Shown here: piece by piece, positions 43,730 to 55,499 of the stretch
How positions within the stretch are numbered: the first letter of the stretch is position 1
Layout of the letters: each line of letters begins with the position of its first letter
NCBI GenBank assembly: GCA_034509495.1
Contig: CM067518.1
Coordinates: forward strand, 8,641,642 to 8,705,641
From: Acestrorhynchus altus
Taxonomy: Eukaryota; Chordata; Actinopteri; Characiformes; Acestrorhynchidae
Reading direction: 5' to 3'
DNA: 64,000 bases
Made by a program: the position numbers and the translations under genes
Notes under the pieces: generated by a model
The model's input: only the letters and a program-made list of their open reading frames with translations
What the model was told of the DNA's origin: nothing
The model's database searches: none

Positions 43730-44635
43730 CACACACTATAGTCAATAAAAACTGTTTATCATTTGATGAATGGAAATATGAGCAAGAGTCACATTTATAA
43801 GATTGGACTGAGTGGACTGAGTGATTTTGGAGCCTTAAGGAAAAGGCAGAAAAGGGGTATCCTCAAAAGAGAAGCTTAATTGAAATCATTCAACAGGTCT
43901 GAGGTAGATGACATTAAGTAGAACTTGACCCTGAGAGCTGCCTTCATTGAATCTTCTAAAACATACTGAGAGCCTTGCTCATTCTTCTTCAAAGGTTTTC
44001 TGCTACACAAAACTCAATTATTACATTTAGTAGTAGCAGGTTTATTGTATCCATTAGCTTCTGTGACATTTTATTGACTAACTGCTGCTAAGATGGGCAT
44101 CAGGGTTAACCAATCAGAATTATAAGCAGACCCTGTGAAATGAATTAACTTTTATTTTCAACAAAATTATCATTGTATTTTCATTTGACAGTATTATAAT
44201 AAAATAGTAGTATAATAATATTGATTAAGACATGAAACCATATTCCTTTGTGCTTTTGTTTTTTGCAAGTCATCGTCTATGTGGCATTCAAGAAAGGTTA
44301 AATTCTTCTGGGCTTTTCTGATTTCATAAGGTCACTTAAATATGCATGATGGTCAACAGTTTCATTTTAAAGATTTTATTTATGGGCAAAGAGGGGAACT
44401 TTGACCTTTGATGGCAAGATGCCCATGGCTGTTACCCCTCAGCTCCCCCCAAATGACCCTGAAAATGGAAATAAAAATAAAAAAATGTAAGTCTCCACTG
44501 CTTTGTACTTTAGTTGAATACTAGGAAAGATAAATAATGTAGCATGAAACTTACCAATGTACATTTAACACAATAAGTTAATGTTCTGTGGCAAAAATAC
44601 ATTACAACCCAAATAAGATACCCAGTAACATCTGA
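43730..44635. other. Unassigned sequence
   Basis: No coding region. 44390-44475 is complex (GGCAAGATGCCCATGGCTGT) and could belong to the regulatory-looking interval that follows. Confidence 0.4.
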
Positions 44636-44639
44636 GGTT

Positions 44640-44974
44640 GAAAATGTAGATATTTCCCACCCTCAGAGAAACAGTATGCACTCACTCTACTTTATGGAGC
44701 ATGCAAGGAGTGCAATCTTTTACTGGGAGTAAATGCATGAATAGCCTGCGATGGAGAGAGCAGTAAAATTAGGCCAAATCAGAATTGCCATCACTGCCTG
44801 GACCTGCAAGAGCCTTAAGACCATATTGTAATTACAAATTATTTTTCTAATTAATTTTAGGCTTCATGTTCCATTAGCATCTGGTTAGGAGGGTTAGAGC
44901 TAATTGAAAATGTTATTAAGCTAATAATGTTTACTCTGTCTTGTGTGGCTGCAGTTGAGCACTGATGAGCTCTT

Positions 44975-45013
<39 letters not shown>

Positions 45014-45240
45014 CTCTCTCTTTCTCTAAGACTGGAGGCTGTTTGCTTATTGTAATTGAGGATGGTGGGAGGACTTTTTCTCTCTTGGGCGAGGAAGTCC
45101 TCTAATCCATATTGACATGCTGGCTCTAGGAGATGGGCTCTATAAACCTGCAATGGAGCTGCGTCCCAAATAAAAAAACATGCACACACAGGTCAGGTCA
45201 TCATGTTGGACCACCCCGTGAATACTCTTGTGTTCACTCT
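44640..45240. other. Candidate conserved non-coding block C
   Basis: Complex sequence rich in TAAT/ATTA cores: TTTTCTAATTAATTTTAGGC, TGTTCCATTAGCATCTGG, AGAGCTAATTGAAAATG, TTATTAAGCTAATAATG and TTATTGTAATTGAGGATGG. A (TC)n tract (44974-45011) interrupts it. A 110-codon minus-strand frame is produced by that tract and is not a gene. Clusters of homeodomain-type cores suit an enhancer, but no single motif is decisive. Confidence 0.35.
44974..45011. repeat. (TC)n microsatellite
   Basis: About 19 TC units inside block C. Confidence 0.95.
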
Positions 45241-45244
45241 GTAC

Positions 45245-45535
45245 AATGTAAAAAAAAATGCTTTTCTTGAGGGAGCACTAGCTTATCCATGTGTTAAGAC
45301 ATAATGAAGGCATACAGGCATGCTCTTTCTGGAGAGCCCCCGAGAAAAAGCATGACACAAATTCAAGGGGCACTGGACATTTAGTGCCTCTCCACTTATA
45401 CAGACACTCATTGTGTGGAAATTTGCCGCATCCCTGTGGATGCATCACAGGACATTTGATGCACTGCTGTATTATTAGCCTCTTGGACAGCCAATGTAAC
45501 ACACACATTTAAGTAAATAACCAAATCTGAGGCAT
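45245..45535. other. Unassigned sequence
   Basis: Frames of 73-76 codons on both strands cover 45278-45512 without domain content. Confidence 0.35.
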
Positions 45536-45539
45536 GTCA

Positions 45540-46060
45540 ACCCTGGGGTGAAAGCGCATCTTGCAAAACACCTGATTAGCAGTGTCTACACTGTGTATTG
45601 TTACTCACTGTGCTCTGTGAGAGGCATGTCCAGACATAACCATGAACAGCACATCATGAATCTCATTTGCAATGCCCAGTGCTCTGTCTGGCCTCATTAC
45701 CCTACGGTCAATCAAACGCCCGCAATCTGCTCATCCGTTCGAGCCTATTATTAACAGTGGCGGATATTGAGAATGGTTTGCAAACAAAGTGTACGTCAGG
45801 CCATCTCAATTAACGATTTGCATGGATTTCCCCTTCCCCTGAATGTCACCTTCAGGGTTGGAAAAGAATAGCCATAACGAGACAGTTGCAATCAAATTAT
45901 GCCTGCACACTCAAGGAATGTGCAGAAGCTACATTTAACACTGGTTCAGTAGTCTATCATAGGCAGAGAGTGATGCATCCCCTTTGTAAGAATCATATCA
46001 CTGCAATGGCTCCAGAGATCAGCTGCATAATCAGAGCTTAGAAAGTTCACTCATGACTGC
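45540..46060. other. Candidate conserved non-coding block D
   Basis: Complex and TE-free, with more CpG than its neighbours: CCTACGGTCAATCAAACGCC, CGCAATCTGCTCATCCGTTC, GAGCCTATTATTAACAGTGG and CATCTCAATTAACGATTTGC. A perfect octamer ATTTGCAT lies at 45816-45823, three bases after a TTAAC/ATTA-type core. The role is inference. Confidence 0.35.
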
Positions 46061-46189
46061 AGAATGCCTTAAATAACAAATCAGAGACGAGGAACTGACT
46101 TTAAAGCACTTGGGCCATGACAGTTTTAGAAAAGGTCCAGTATTGCAGCGTACAAGGACAACATAGAAATGTGATGAAAGGAAGAAGAA

Positions 46190-46216
46190 GAAGAAGAAGA
46201 AGAAGAAGAAGAAGAA
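46190..46216. repeat. (GAA)n microsatellite
   Basis: About 9 GAA units. Confidence 0.95.
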
Positions 46217-46695
46217 CTAGCCATACTTGTTTTCAGGCCTAAAAATGTAAACGATCATAAGATCAAATTAAAGCAAGGATTCTACAAAATGATATTTGAA
46301 TTCAACACCACAACAACACCCCTCCTTTTAGTGCATCTTCAGAAGTTCCACCCCCCCAGGTCCATGCATGCATGTAAGGTAATAACAATGACCTCAAGAC
46401 CAAAAGAATTGTCCAACCTTTTCTTCTTCGGCTGTTTCTCTGTCATTTCTACTTGTGTTTACAGCATCCTGGAATACCAGAGTGTTGCTTACTACCTGTG
46501 CCGGGGATACTGTTTTATTTCCCAATTTACAGGCTGTGTATAAACCCTGGACTTTTTTGCAGTGAGCAAACAGATGAATTTTACAAAAGTGTAACGAATT
46601 AAAATCATGCTTATCCTTTAAAACAAAGCTCTTCACATTCCACTACAGCTTCCACTACAGATATACTCACTGTGTAACAGGCAGCTGTAATTTTA
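46217..46695. other. Unassigned sequence
   Basis: No feature recognised. Overlapping 80-84 codon frames on opposite strands (46289-46636) show no domain. Confidence 0.4.
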
Positions 46696-46698
46696 CAA

Positions 46699-46740
46699 AC
46701 AAACAAACAAACAAACAAACAAATAAACAAACAAAAAAAA
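46699..46740. repeat. (AAAC)n microsatellite
   Basis: About 9 units of CAAA with one TAAA variant and an A-run end. Confidence 0.95.
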
Positions 46741-46779
46741 AACAGAGCAAACGTGGCATGTTCTATTTATAGCAATCTC

Positions 46780-47090
46780 ACTCTCTACTGAGGCTGGATC
46801 TTATTGTTCTTGTGAAGAAATCATTTCATGCTTGCTAGTTCTCATACTCCTCTCTCACTCTCATACTTTCTACCGCCTCATATTCAACATTGGTTTTCCC
46901 TTCCCCACCCCCACCCAATGCTCCAGACCCAACTGAGCCACGCCATAGGCCATGGATGGAGCCAATTTCATTCCTGTCTGCTGGAACTGGATTTGCATTA
47001 ATGAGATGTGGGCAGCCTGCCCTCACTTCTACACAGTTATCCCCTCACCTGCCATAGGCACCAGGGTATTCGCCTTCATCTAATATCCCT
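46780..47090. other. Candidate conserved non-coding block E with octamer-homeodomain site
   Basis: Complex sequence with CAGACCCAACTGAGCCACGC, CATAGGCCATGGATGGAGCC and a composite ATTTGCATTAATGAG (46991-47005), where the octamer ATTTGCAT overlaps TAATGA. Such composites are known POU-homeodomain binding sites. A 63-codon minus-strand frame is unremarkable. Confidence 0.35.
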
Positions 47091-47094
47091 ACAG

Positions 47095-47405
47095 GTGTAG
47101 CTCCTTTAGCCCAAACTTACTGAACTTACTGGCAATGGAAAGAGGTTAATTGTAAATACAAGCTAGAATGGCTCCCAGTAAAGTTTAGCTGCAGGAGAGA
47201 TAGTGTAACCTCCAGGAAGGAGGATGAAAATAAGCTGATATGTTAGCAGTAAAGACAGTTATTGGTTTGATTACAGTTACCAAACCATAAAAACTGTACA
47301 TAAAGACATTTATGTAGTTTTGCTACATAAAATTCAAATGAAGGTGAAAGGTGACATAGTAGCATGGAAGTAAATTAAAGTAAAAGTACCTCTTTAGAGG
47401 ACAAG
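47095..47405. other. Unassigned sequence
   Basis: Nothing recognised. Confidence 0.4.
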
Positions 47406-47408
47406 AGT

Positions 47409-47560
47409 GTGTATAATTAAGTCAAGTCAAGTCAAGTCAAAGCTTTTTATTGTCATTACATCTGAGTACAGGTACACAAATGAAATTACGTTCCTCCGGA
47501 ACCAAGGTGCAACATGGAGCAGCAATACAGCATGAGAACATAAAGTGCAAACACTACAAT
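47409..47560 (-). mobile_element. LINE 3' end, minus strand, with (AGTCA)n tail
   Basis: Four AAGTC/AGTCA units (reverse of a TTGACTTGACTTGAC tail) are followed by AAAGCTTTTTATTGTCATTA and CAAATGAAATTACGTTCCTC. This is a 3' terminus widely seen at the ends of fish non-LTR elements. The body upstream on the minus strand is not identified. Confidence 0.6.
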
Positions 47561-47730
47561 AAATACAATAAATACAGCAAACAAGAGACAGTTTAACAGA
47601 CAGGACTGGACAGTGCAGTACCGAGTGGTAAAATGAGGTGAAATGTTTTGTGGTGGGAATAAGGTGCGGAGATATGTAACATACTGTAGCATATGGAGTA
47701 GATGGAATCAGCCCAATGGTACTGAGGGTT

Positions 47731-47757
47731 TTTTTTATTGATTGATTGATTGATTGA
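47731..47757. repeat. (TTGA)n short tract
   Basis: About five ATTG units directly before the sense LINE at 47757. It could be the tail of an eroded element. Confidence 0.85.
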
Positions 47758-49045
47758 AGACATCCTATCTAGTTCCTGTTCCAAAGAAGTCACCTGTCTC
47801 TTCTTTCAATTACTTCAGACCAGTGGCCCTCACATTGCACATCATGAAGGTCCAAGAAAGTCTGTGTTTGAAGACAGAAAATGACTCAGCAAATGTTCAG
47901 ATCCCCAGGGGAAATTTGTTCCACCATTTTGTTGCCAGGACAGAAAAGAGTCTGGCTACTTGTCTTCCTTGCGATTTGAGGGATAGTGGATCAAGCTGAG
48001 CTGTACTTGATGCTTGAAGGGCTCTTAGTACAGGTCAAGTGTTGACCATTGCCATCATGTACGGAGGGGTGGTCCATTTTTGCCTTTGTAGGCTAGCATC
48101 AAGACTTTCAATCTGGTCAGCTGTATCAGGGAGGTGAAAAATCTACCAGCTCCTTAATGTGACCAATCATGGGTCAGAATGTTGAGCTGGTTGACACATA
48201 CAAATATCTGGGAGTCCTACTTAACAGCAAATTGGACTGGGGGGCCAACACTGATGCTGTGTACAAGAACGGGATGAGCAGACTCTATTTTCTGAGGAAG
48301 CTCAGGTCCTTCAATATGTGCTGTAAAATGTTGGCCATCTTCTACCATTCTGTTGTTGTGGGTGCTGTGTTCTTTGCAGTAGTCTGCTGAGGAGGCTGCA
48401 AGAAAATGAACAAACTGCTCAAGGAGGCAGTTGGATGCTCACTGGATGGTTTTGAGGTGGTGGTAGAAAAAATGACTCAACAAACTGATTGCTATCCTGG
48501 ACAACACATCTCACCCACTTCATGGTCGTACTGGTCCGGCAGCATGAGCTTTTTCAGAAACAGACTAATTCAGCTTCATTGTAGCAAAAAGTTGTACAGG
48601 AGGTCATTTGTACCCACAGCAGTCATACTGCACAACTCCTCTTCACTCTGACAGGACATTATTACACACTAAGCCAACAGAACAGGCCCACTGAATATGG
48701 CTGGACATTATTACTCCTTCTAGTCAATCATTGCACTGGCACTTTATCTGCACATTTAGACACTACTGTTCTCCTATCCATATCTCTTTCCACAGACAAT
48801 ATTCAAATATTCATATTTTTGCATAGACACTTTACCTGTGCATGTAAACAACAGACAGACTTACTAAGACTTCATGTGTACTGTATTGTTACTATGGTGA
48901 CCTGTTCTAATGTTTATACAATTACATATTCCATACTTAATACTCATAATGGCACATTATTTGTTTTGTAGTTCAGTAGTTTAGTTTTCTTCTTGTTGAT
49001 GTTTATTGTTCTGCTGTAATATGTGTCTAAAAAAATCTATCTAAA
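47757..49045 (+). mobile_element. Rex1-type LINE, RT start and C-terminus, interrupted
   Basis: The sense frame begins KTSYLVPVPKKSPVSSFNYF and RPVALTLHIMK, the start of the RT domain in this family. It is cut by a piece in the opposite orientation (47880-48160) and a large deletion that removes the catalytic palm. It resumes with VDTYKYLGVLLNSKLDW, SRLYFLRKLRSFN and MLAIFYHSVV (48180-48360), then the C-terminal LYRRSFVPTAVILHNSSS (48590-48648). The AT-rich 3' UTR runs to about 49045. No active enzyme is possible. Confidence 0.85.
47880..48160 (-). mobile_element. Antisense LINE C-terminal piece nested in the Rex1-type LINE
   Basis: Minus-strand reading gives LRALQASSTAQLDPLSLKSQ and ARLFSVLATKWWNKFPLGI, the C-terminal part of a different LINE ORF (a W-N-x-L/F-P block as in L2-clade proteins). 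It sits exactly between the two sense parts of the host LINE. Confidence 0.7.
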
Positions 49046-49049
49046 ATTG

Positions 49050-49395
49050 TATTCAGATTGGCCTCAATCAGGTGAATCTGACTTGGATACATGGATGTAT
49101 TCTACTCTGAGCAATTAGTCCTATCATTTATTATTCATCAGACAGCAGTTTTACATTGTATTAGTAATAATGGCATTTTCCTGGACAATTTCTGATTCAT
49201 CTGGTTCATCATTTTTAAAATGTTGTGGGTGTTTTTGAAGAGTCAGATCCAACACAGCTGACTCTAATATCTGGATATACCTGAGACTTGGAGTTTTACT
49301 ATTGGTGCTAGATCATGGCCAGGACTCGGTATCACTGATCATCCACATTCAAGAAATGTTGAGTATTAGGTAAGATTCCTTCTTGTCCATTGACT
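49050..49395. other. Unassigned AT-rich sequence
   Basis: Nothing recognised. Confidence 0.4.
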
Positions 49396-49399
49396 GGGC

Positions 49400-50620
49400 A
49401 CATCCACAAGAATAGGGAAAGAAAAGCCTCTCTGCAAAAAGAAGCAAGGGAAAATGAGCTCATGTAATGAGCAGTCAGAGGCTGTCAGCGCTATAAGTGG
49501 TTAGAGCGTAGTGACAGTTGAACTTAAGGGAACCAGCAGATATCATAGATTTGCATAGAGGGGAGGCTTGGTGTTTGTCATTCCCCCGACAACAATTAGC
49601 AGTCATTAAGGAAGCTAAATGCATGTGTGTTCTCCTCTAGAATGATCACAGTGGGGAAGTGGCCCATCTCCCCCTTTAGCCCAGCTAGGGGCTTAACACT
49701 CAGCTGTGATGGAACTCTCTTCTACAGGCCAGCAGGGGAAATTAACACACTGTTCATTGCCTTTAATTCATGCCAGGCTGCTCCCGTCAAGGGCTCGTCA
49801 CAGTGGCTGCAGGGGGGTGACCAAAATGACAGTGTCAGAGATCCCCTTTGGTGCTATTTTTCACCTCACTGCTGGGTCTGAGGTTGCAGGGAAAGTGAAT
49901 TAGATTCCTGTGCTCAAACATTTGTGTGTGCTTTTTGTCACAGCTGACCCCAGTCTGCAACAGTAAAATGTTTTGGTATGTGTAATGATAAACAGAGGCA
50001 TAATATGATCACAAGAAACAAATTTGATGTGGTCACAAGAGTCACAAAGCACATCTAATTAGTATCATCCCATTGTTTGTGCTATATATTGGGATGTGGA
50101 AGATATTTATCTCCCTCAGTATCACTTTCAGATCCAAAGCAATCAATCCACGCTGGGCTTATTAAAATGGCTCTCTCTCTTGTAAAATGGTGGAATGCAG
50201 GGGTATGGTGGCCTCTAAAATAAAAATCCTAATGGAGTACTATGGGAACCTGACATGGAGAATGATTAATTAGGCCTTAACCATGAGGTTTAGTGCTCTT
50301 CATATCACCTCATTAAAGAAGAAGAGTGAGCATTTTTAGCTATGATACCTATTATCCTTTTGTAGCGCTCCAAACTGATCTTTATCACTGGCCTCGGTGT
50401 CTGACATTAAGACTTTGGTGTGGCTTGTTGCCACGGTGGAGATGTGTGACATTTAGCAGGGCATGTGGTGAAGCTCAGGGGAGCCGGTCCTCTCTGGGGC
50501 CAGATGAAAGAAGAAGGTCTCTCTCTTGTGTTTTACAGTCATCTGATTTTATCTGCATGTCCTACTTTATTTGCTTGATTTCATCCATTAGGGAGGGCAA
50601 CTGAAACTTTGTGAAAAGAT
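49400..50620. other. Candidate conserved non-coding block F
   Basis: About 1.2 kb with no TE resemblance. Complex motifs include GCAGTCATTAAGGAAGCTAA, CTCCTCTAGAATGATCACAG, TTGCCTTTAATTCATGCCAG, AAAATGACAGTGTCAGAG, GAGAATGATTAATTAGGCC, TGTAGCGCTCCAAACTGATC and GAAGCTCAGGGGAGCCGG. Two overlapping frames of 65-84 codons at 49627-49903 and one of 92 at 50326-50604 have no domain. The whole looks like long conserved enhancer sequence rather than exons, by texture only. Confidence 0.35.
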
Positions 50621-50629
50621 TAAGAGTAA

Positions 50630-51145
50630 AAGAGTTAAAAATTGTGCAAAATTTTCCAGGACCCAGATGAATCATAAGACATTTTACTTTTATTTCATGC
50701 ATATACAGAATTCCTGGCCAAGGGAATATCTATAGTGGTGGGATCCCTAATTTACATTCCAAAGAAAAATACATTCCGTACTAAAGAAATAAGCCAAACC
50801 AACGTGTTATTGTTCATTACCATGTTAAGTAGTGCATTTATACATCATTACCATTATAAGACAAACACAATTTTAAGTACAAGACAATGTTCATTGACAT
50901 ATTGAAAGTGATGATCATTTGGTGGCCAACTTACATTTCAAGGATCCAATGCCTACAAAAAATAATCTTAATTAATGAAGATGAAGCTGTATTCTGTTGC
51001 TTCCTAATATTATAATATATAAGTTATAATATCATATGACATTCCTTCAGATTCCCTCTGGTTTTCTTTAAATGGTGAAACACATTATGACCAATAAAAA
51101 ATATCTTTATTATAATTTACTATAATTTATTCACACTGTTTGTTT
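50630..51145. other. Unassigned AT-rich sequence
   Basis: Nothing recognised. Confidence 0.45.
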
Positions 51146-51149
51146 GATT

Positions 51150-51461
51150 TGTTTGAGTTTGCATGTTCTCCCCCTGTTCGCATGGGTTTCCTCCGGGCAC
51201 TCCGGTTTCCCCCACAGTCCAAAGACATGTGTGGTAGGTGAATTGGTGACTCTAAAGTGGCCCTTAGTGTGTGAATGTGTGAGTGCGAAAATGTGTGTGA
51301 GCTCTACAATGGACTGGCATCCTGTCTAGGGTTGTTTCCTGCCCTTGCACTCAGAGTTGCCGACTGGGCACCGGCTCCCCCGTGACCCTATGCAGGAATA
51401 AACGGTATAGAAAATGGATGGATGGATGGATGGATGGATGGATGGATGGATGGATGGATGG
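51150..51461 (+). mobile_element. DANA/mermaid-like SINE body with (GGAT)n tail
   Basis: GAGTTTGCATGTTCTCCCCC, GGGTTTCCTCCGGGCACTCC, GGTTTCCCCCACAGTCCAAA and GGTGAATTGGTGACTCTAAA are the hallmark body sequence of DANA/mermaid-type fish repeats. It continues with ACAATGGACTGGCATCCTGT and GAATAAACGGTATAGAAAAT, and ends in about 12 GGAT units (51414-51461). The tRNA-like head is missing. A (GATG)n tail is also known for RTE-type Rex3 LINEs, so a shared 3' end is possible. Confidence 0.7.
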
Positions 51462-51487
51462 ACTACTACTACTACTACTACTACTAC

Positions 51488-51526
<39 letters not shown>
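51462..51526. repeat. (CTA)n(ATA)n microsatellite
   Basis: About 9 CTA units then about 12 ATA/AAT units, directly after the GGAT tail of the SINE. Confidence 0.95.
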
Positions 51527-51527
<1 letters not shown>

Positions 51528-51529
51528 TA

Positions 51530-54500
51530 TGGTCTAAACTCTGTGCTATCATTAAAACCATAAAACAAAAAATAAAAAATCTGACCATCGTGGCACATTT
51601 AAATAAAAAATAATTCATGGTGTAATGCAGGGGCACTAAGGGACATTACAGAATGATGTCATGGAATCAAAGCAGTTTGAATTGGAGAACTGGACATTTG
51701 CCAGGCTGGAAAGCTAACATCTGGTCACATTAGTAATGAATCAATTATAAGTCACACATGTGACATGCCTGAAGGAATGAAAGCGAAAGGGTCTCCACAT
51801 GACAGAATGTGCATAGGGACTGGGGTGCCTATAAACTTCTCCTACGGCCATGCCAAGCCTTCTGTCTCCTTTAATATATCAAGTTTAGCAATCCTTTTTT
51901 CTCTCTATGAACTTTCATACAAAACATCTGCACACAACCTTAGTCTTGACTTTTCATGATGTTTGACTAAATGTTTTAGGGCAGAAACCTCTGAAATGGC
52001 CACATGTTCATTGCTGGGTATGTGCTCTCTTGATAAAAAACAATATGATATGACTGTCATTTCATTTCTTTATATGAAAAACACATATTCAGCAACTAAA
52101 AGGACAGACCTTAACTAAAGTGCTAAAAGTGTCCACTGAGAGCGTAAGACCCAGATACTCCATCAAAACAGCTGACACTTCACTGACATTCAGCTTTTAT
52201 GCAGATTTGTTTCCGCTCTGCTTCCCTTTGAACAATTTGTCATATGTTGGAATGGCATTAACCTGCAAATGCTGACTCTTCATTCGTTCCACTCAGACCA
52301 CAGAAAAGCAATATTGAAAAGAAAAAAGGGGAAAGGAAAGCAAAAACAAAGTGGAAGAAAGATAGTCATTGGTGATTTCTCAAAACAACTGTGACTGAGC
52401 ACTGGATGTGATTTATTGTACTAGTATGGAGACAATACAGGCATGTTAAAAAGCATTTAAATTATTCAAACAAAGGCGCACACATCACCTTTTTCTTACA
52501 ACACAAACCTCCACATCTAATTGACAATTGTGTACAATTTTATTCTTGGGAAGAAAATGTAGATGAGTGCTCATTTTCATGATTCTAGGATTCTAACACA
52601 GCAAGTAAACTGTTCTATTAATAACTAGCTTAGGGACAGAATAGTAGGTGCTCATGTAAATTCTTTTTTTTTTCTTCCTCAGAGTGATTGTTTCATAACT
52701 GTAACTGTGAACTAAGCCACAGGCAGTAATTTTCAGTAAATTTGCTCACATTTTCTACTAAACCAAGAATAAGGTGACAATGTGTTTCATTGTCTGAAAC
52801 ATGAATTATGTTCTCCAGCCTATTTATCCTAACATATTTTTCAAGCTTCCAAAATGGACATGATCAGATGGAGTTCACCATATAAACCACATTAACAGTA
52901 ACAACAGATAAAAAACCTCAATTTTAACTCTTTTGATACTGACTACTACTACAACAATCTGTATTTGAAATTGTATGCTTGTTGAAATTGTTGCTGTTGT
53001 TGTTTTTGTTGTTGTTTAAGTTGATAGAAATTTTGAAAGAATAAAAAGAAAAGAAAAAAGAGAAATGTTTGAGTTCAGTTCAGTTATATTTTGAGATCAA
53101 AATATATCTTTTTTATTAAAAGTTGTTGAGACATGATTTTTTAAAATTTATTTTTGCCATAAAATGTGACATCAAATTATATGTAAAATCCTGCCTGGTG
53201 AAGCCTTGACCTTTTATGGATGAAGACCACATATTTGAATATGACTACCATATACACATTTTTGAACATCACTTGTGATTCACTTACATACATTGATAGC
53301 TTTTCTTTTTTGTATCAATATCCTTGTCAATGTGTTTTCTATTATGTCAAAAAGATGGTTTCCCTTCCATTCCATAAAAATGAAACTAAAAAGGCTGCAG
53401 AGTAGAGACCACAGACTGAGACAGACCTGCTTCATTGGTAGTCACTGTGGACTAACTTGGTAACCACAATGCAGTCACTACAATAGCAATGTTGGACATT
53501 GTGTTATTGTGTTAGTGATATTATATGAGGCCATGAAAGAAGTCAAACACTAATGCCATGAAATTTCTTCACATTACTTTTTTACAATAACATTTCAAGC
53601 AAGTAGACAACTGCAGCTAATTTAATATTGCATCTCTTCTAGGCAGCATATTTATGTGTTATCAGTAAGAATAAAATGCCTCTTCTAGGGCAAATTAATA
53701 TGGTTGTGAGTCAGGGATTATGCACCAAGACAGCTGATTTTGACAAACACATTCTTACCACTTAATTTCCTTTTACAATAAAATTTAAAGTAAAGATATA
53801 AACCCACATAAAATTACACATCTTATGATGTGTAACCTCTGATGTTTGAAGCTTTAACAAAGGGTATCAGTCAGTCACTAAGAAAAAACTACAGCAAAGC
53901 ATTTCACCATGTATACTTTTAAATGTCCTCAAGATGATGAATATCATGGATATCAATATCCTGAGTGAAAATATGGGATTCAGAGGTTATGGCAATGGGA
54001 AATAAAACTTCAATTTGCCATTGATCTTGAATATTTACAAGTTTTGTCTGCCTACTTGGATACATTTTGAAATGATTAACTTCCAGACATCAGGAAGTCA
54101 ACACTGAAAACTTATAAAGACTATGAAATATACCATCTATTGTATTTGTTGTGACTCTTTATAGACACAGCTGAACAAGAGAAATGGAAGACAAGATAAA
54201 TTCTTCAAGTTTATAAATGGTTACATCTAATCAACTGGGAGGTGCTAGAATTTGTAGATTTTTGAAGTAGGCAAATATTGATGTAAATAACAGCATCTGT
54301 ACCTTTAAGAGAAAACCTTATTTTACATTGTGTTGTAGCACAGTAATGACTTATAAGCTTATTAATTGTGTCAAAAAGCTTAAGGGGGTTGTAAACAAAA
54401 TATCACCTGAGGTTTTGTTAGGTAATTTTTTAAAGGCCTCTCAATAGTCTTTTCTTCTATGTTAATAATTAAAGTTGTGTGGATGTAATGGTTCCATTTT

Positions 54501-54585
54501 ACATGGCCACTTTCCACTTCTATTTATTGTTTATTATTAGTCTAAGACTAATGTTACTTTAAATCTATTTAATATCATCTCTGTT
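51530..54585. other. Unassigned AT-rich sequence
   Basis: Three kilobases without a recognised gene or TE. Frames of 60-64 codons (51765, 53220, 53275) have no domain. Confidence 0.45.
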
Positions 54586-54590
54586 ACACT

Positions 54591-54796
54591 AAAACCTTGT
54601 ATCTTCAAAAGGGCAGTTTGATAGGAGGTGAAAAAACCTTCTTAACTTTCAATGAAATTCAATGCAAAAATATTTGTTATGAGTAATTTTGGAACATTTC
54701 TATTGATCCATTTACCAAGACATTGTAAGATTCAGACTATAGCTAAAAGTGAAATATAGATACAAGGTTTTCGCAGGGCAGCAAAAACCTTGTATC
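54591..54796. mobile_element. MITE-like unit with 14-bp terminal inverted repeats
   Basis: AAAACCTTGTATCT starts at 54591 and its inverse AGATACAAGGTTTT ends at 54771, enclosing about 181 bp. A further direct copy, AAAACCTTGTATC, follows at 54784-54796. It makes a 13-bp perfect hairpin with the right end around a 12-base loop. The interior phrase TTTTGGAACATTTCTATTGA, then TCCATT, also occurs on the minus strand at about 3715-3765, so the unit belongs to a dispersed family. Confidence 0.6.
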
Positions 54797-54799
54797 AAC

Positions 54800-55495
54800 T
54801 GACATTGATACATCACTGACAAAGATTACATCACTGCATCTTTATCCCTGTCATGTGATGCCGAAGGCAGTCAGAAGAAAATATTGCCATTTCATCCATT
54901 AAAGGCTTTGTTGTGTTCAATTGTTGAGTGAACACACTGGAATCAGAGGTTAAATTACAATGAAGCAAACCACACTAGATAAGGGTGTGCTAGTGTTAAA
55001 TTTTCAGACATCATGGCCTCAAAGTTTCGCAAGGCATTACAATTCATTCGTAGTGATTGGTGCATTTAGAAAGACGGGAGTAGACGACAACACGATTTTT
55101 GCACGTTATTGTCCAATTTTTGTGATTTTGTTCCAAGGCTTGTCATCTACAGCTGTCAAAACCTGTTATCTTATACTGCCAGACAGTATTTTCTGCATGA
55201 ATTCAGTCTTTTCCCAAGATCCTTTTGTAGATTTACTATGTAAATAATATAAGGAAACTGTAGTCTCAACAAACACCAAATACAGCAAAAATAATTCCTT
55301 TAAAAGAGAGGTTTCATACAAAAAATAGCCCACCATCCACAGCAGGCATTGTCAATGACTGAATTACCATTACTGTAAAATCCTTTTTTTAATTTAGAAT
55401 TATTTTCAAGGACATTTTTTTCTTCTAAAACTCCACGATGTACATTTAAACCACTTGAGAAAATAAGAATGAAAACGAACTGAACTGCATTAGGA
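54800..55495. other. Unassigned sequence
   Basis: No domain in the 95-codon frame at 54960-55247. Confidence 0.4.
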
Positions 55496-55499
55496 AAAA

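Noticed and set aside
44857..45189. 110-codon minus-strand frame with an Arg-Glu run
   Set aside because: The Arg-Glu part is a (TC)n microsatellite, and the rest has no domain.
54960..55247. 95-codon plus frame
   Set aside because: No domain, no composition change at its borders, and no splice signals that fit.
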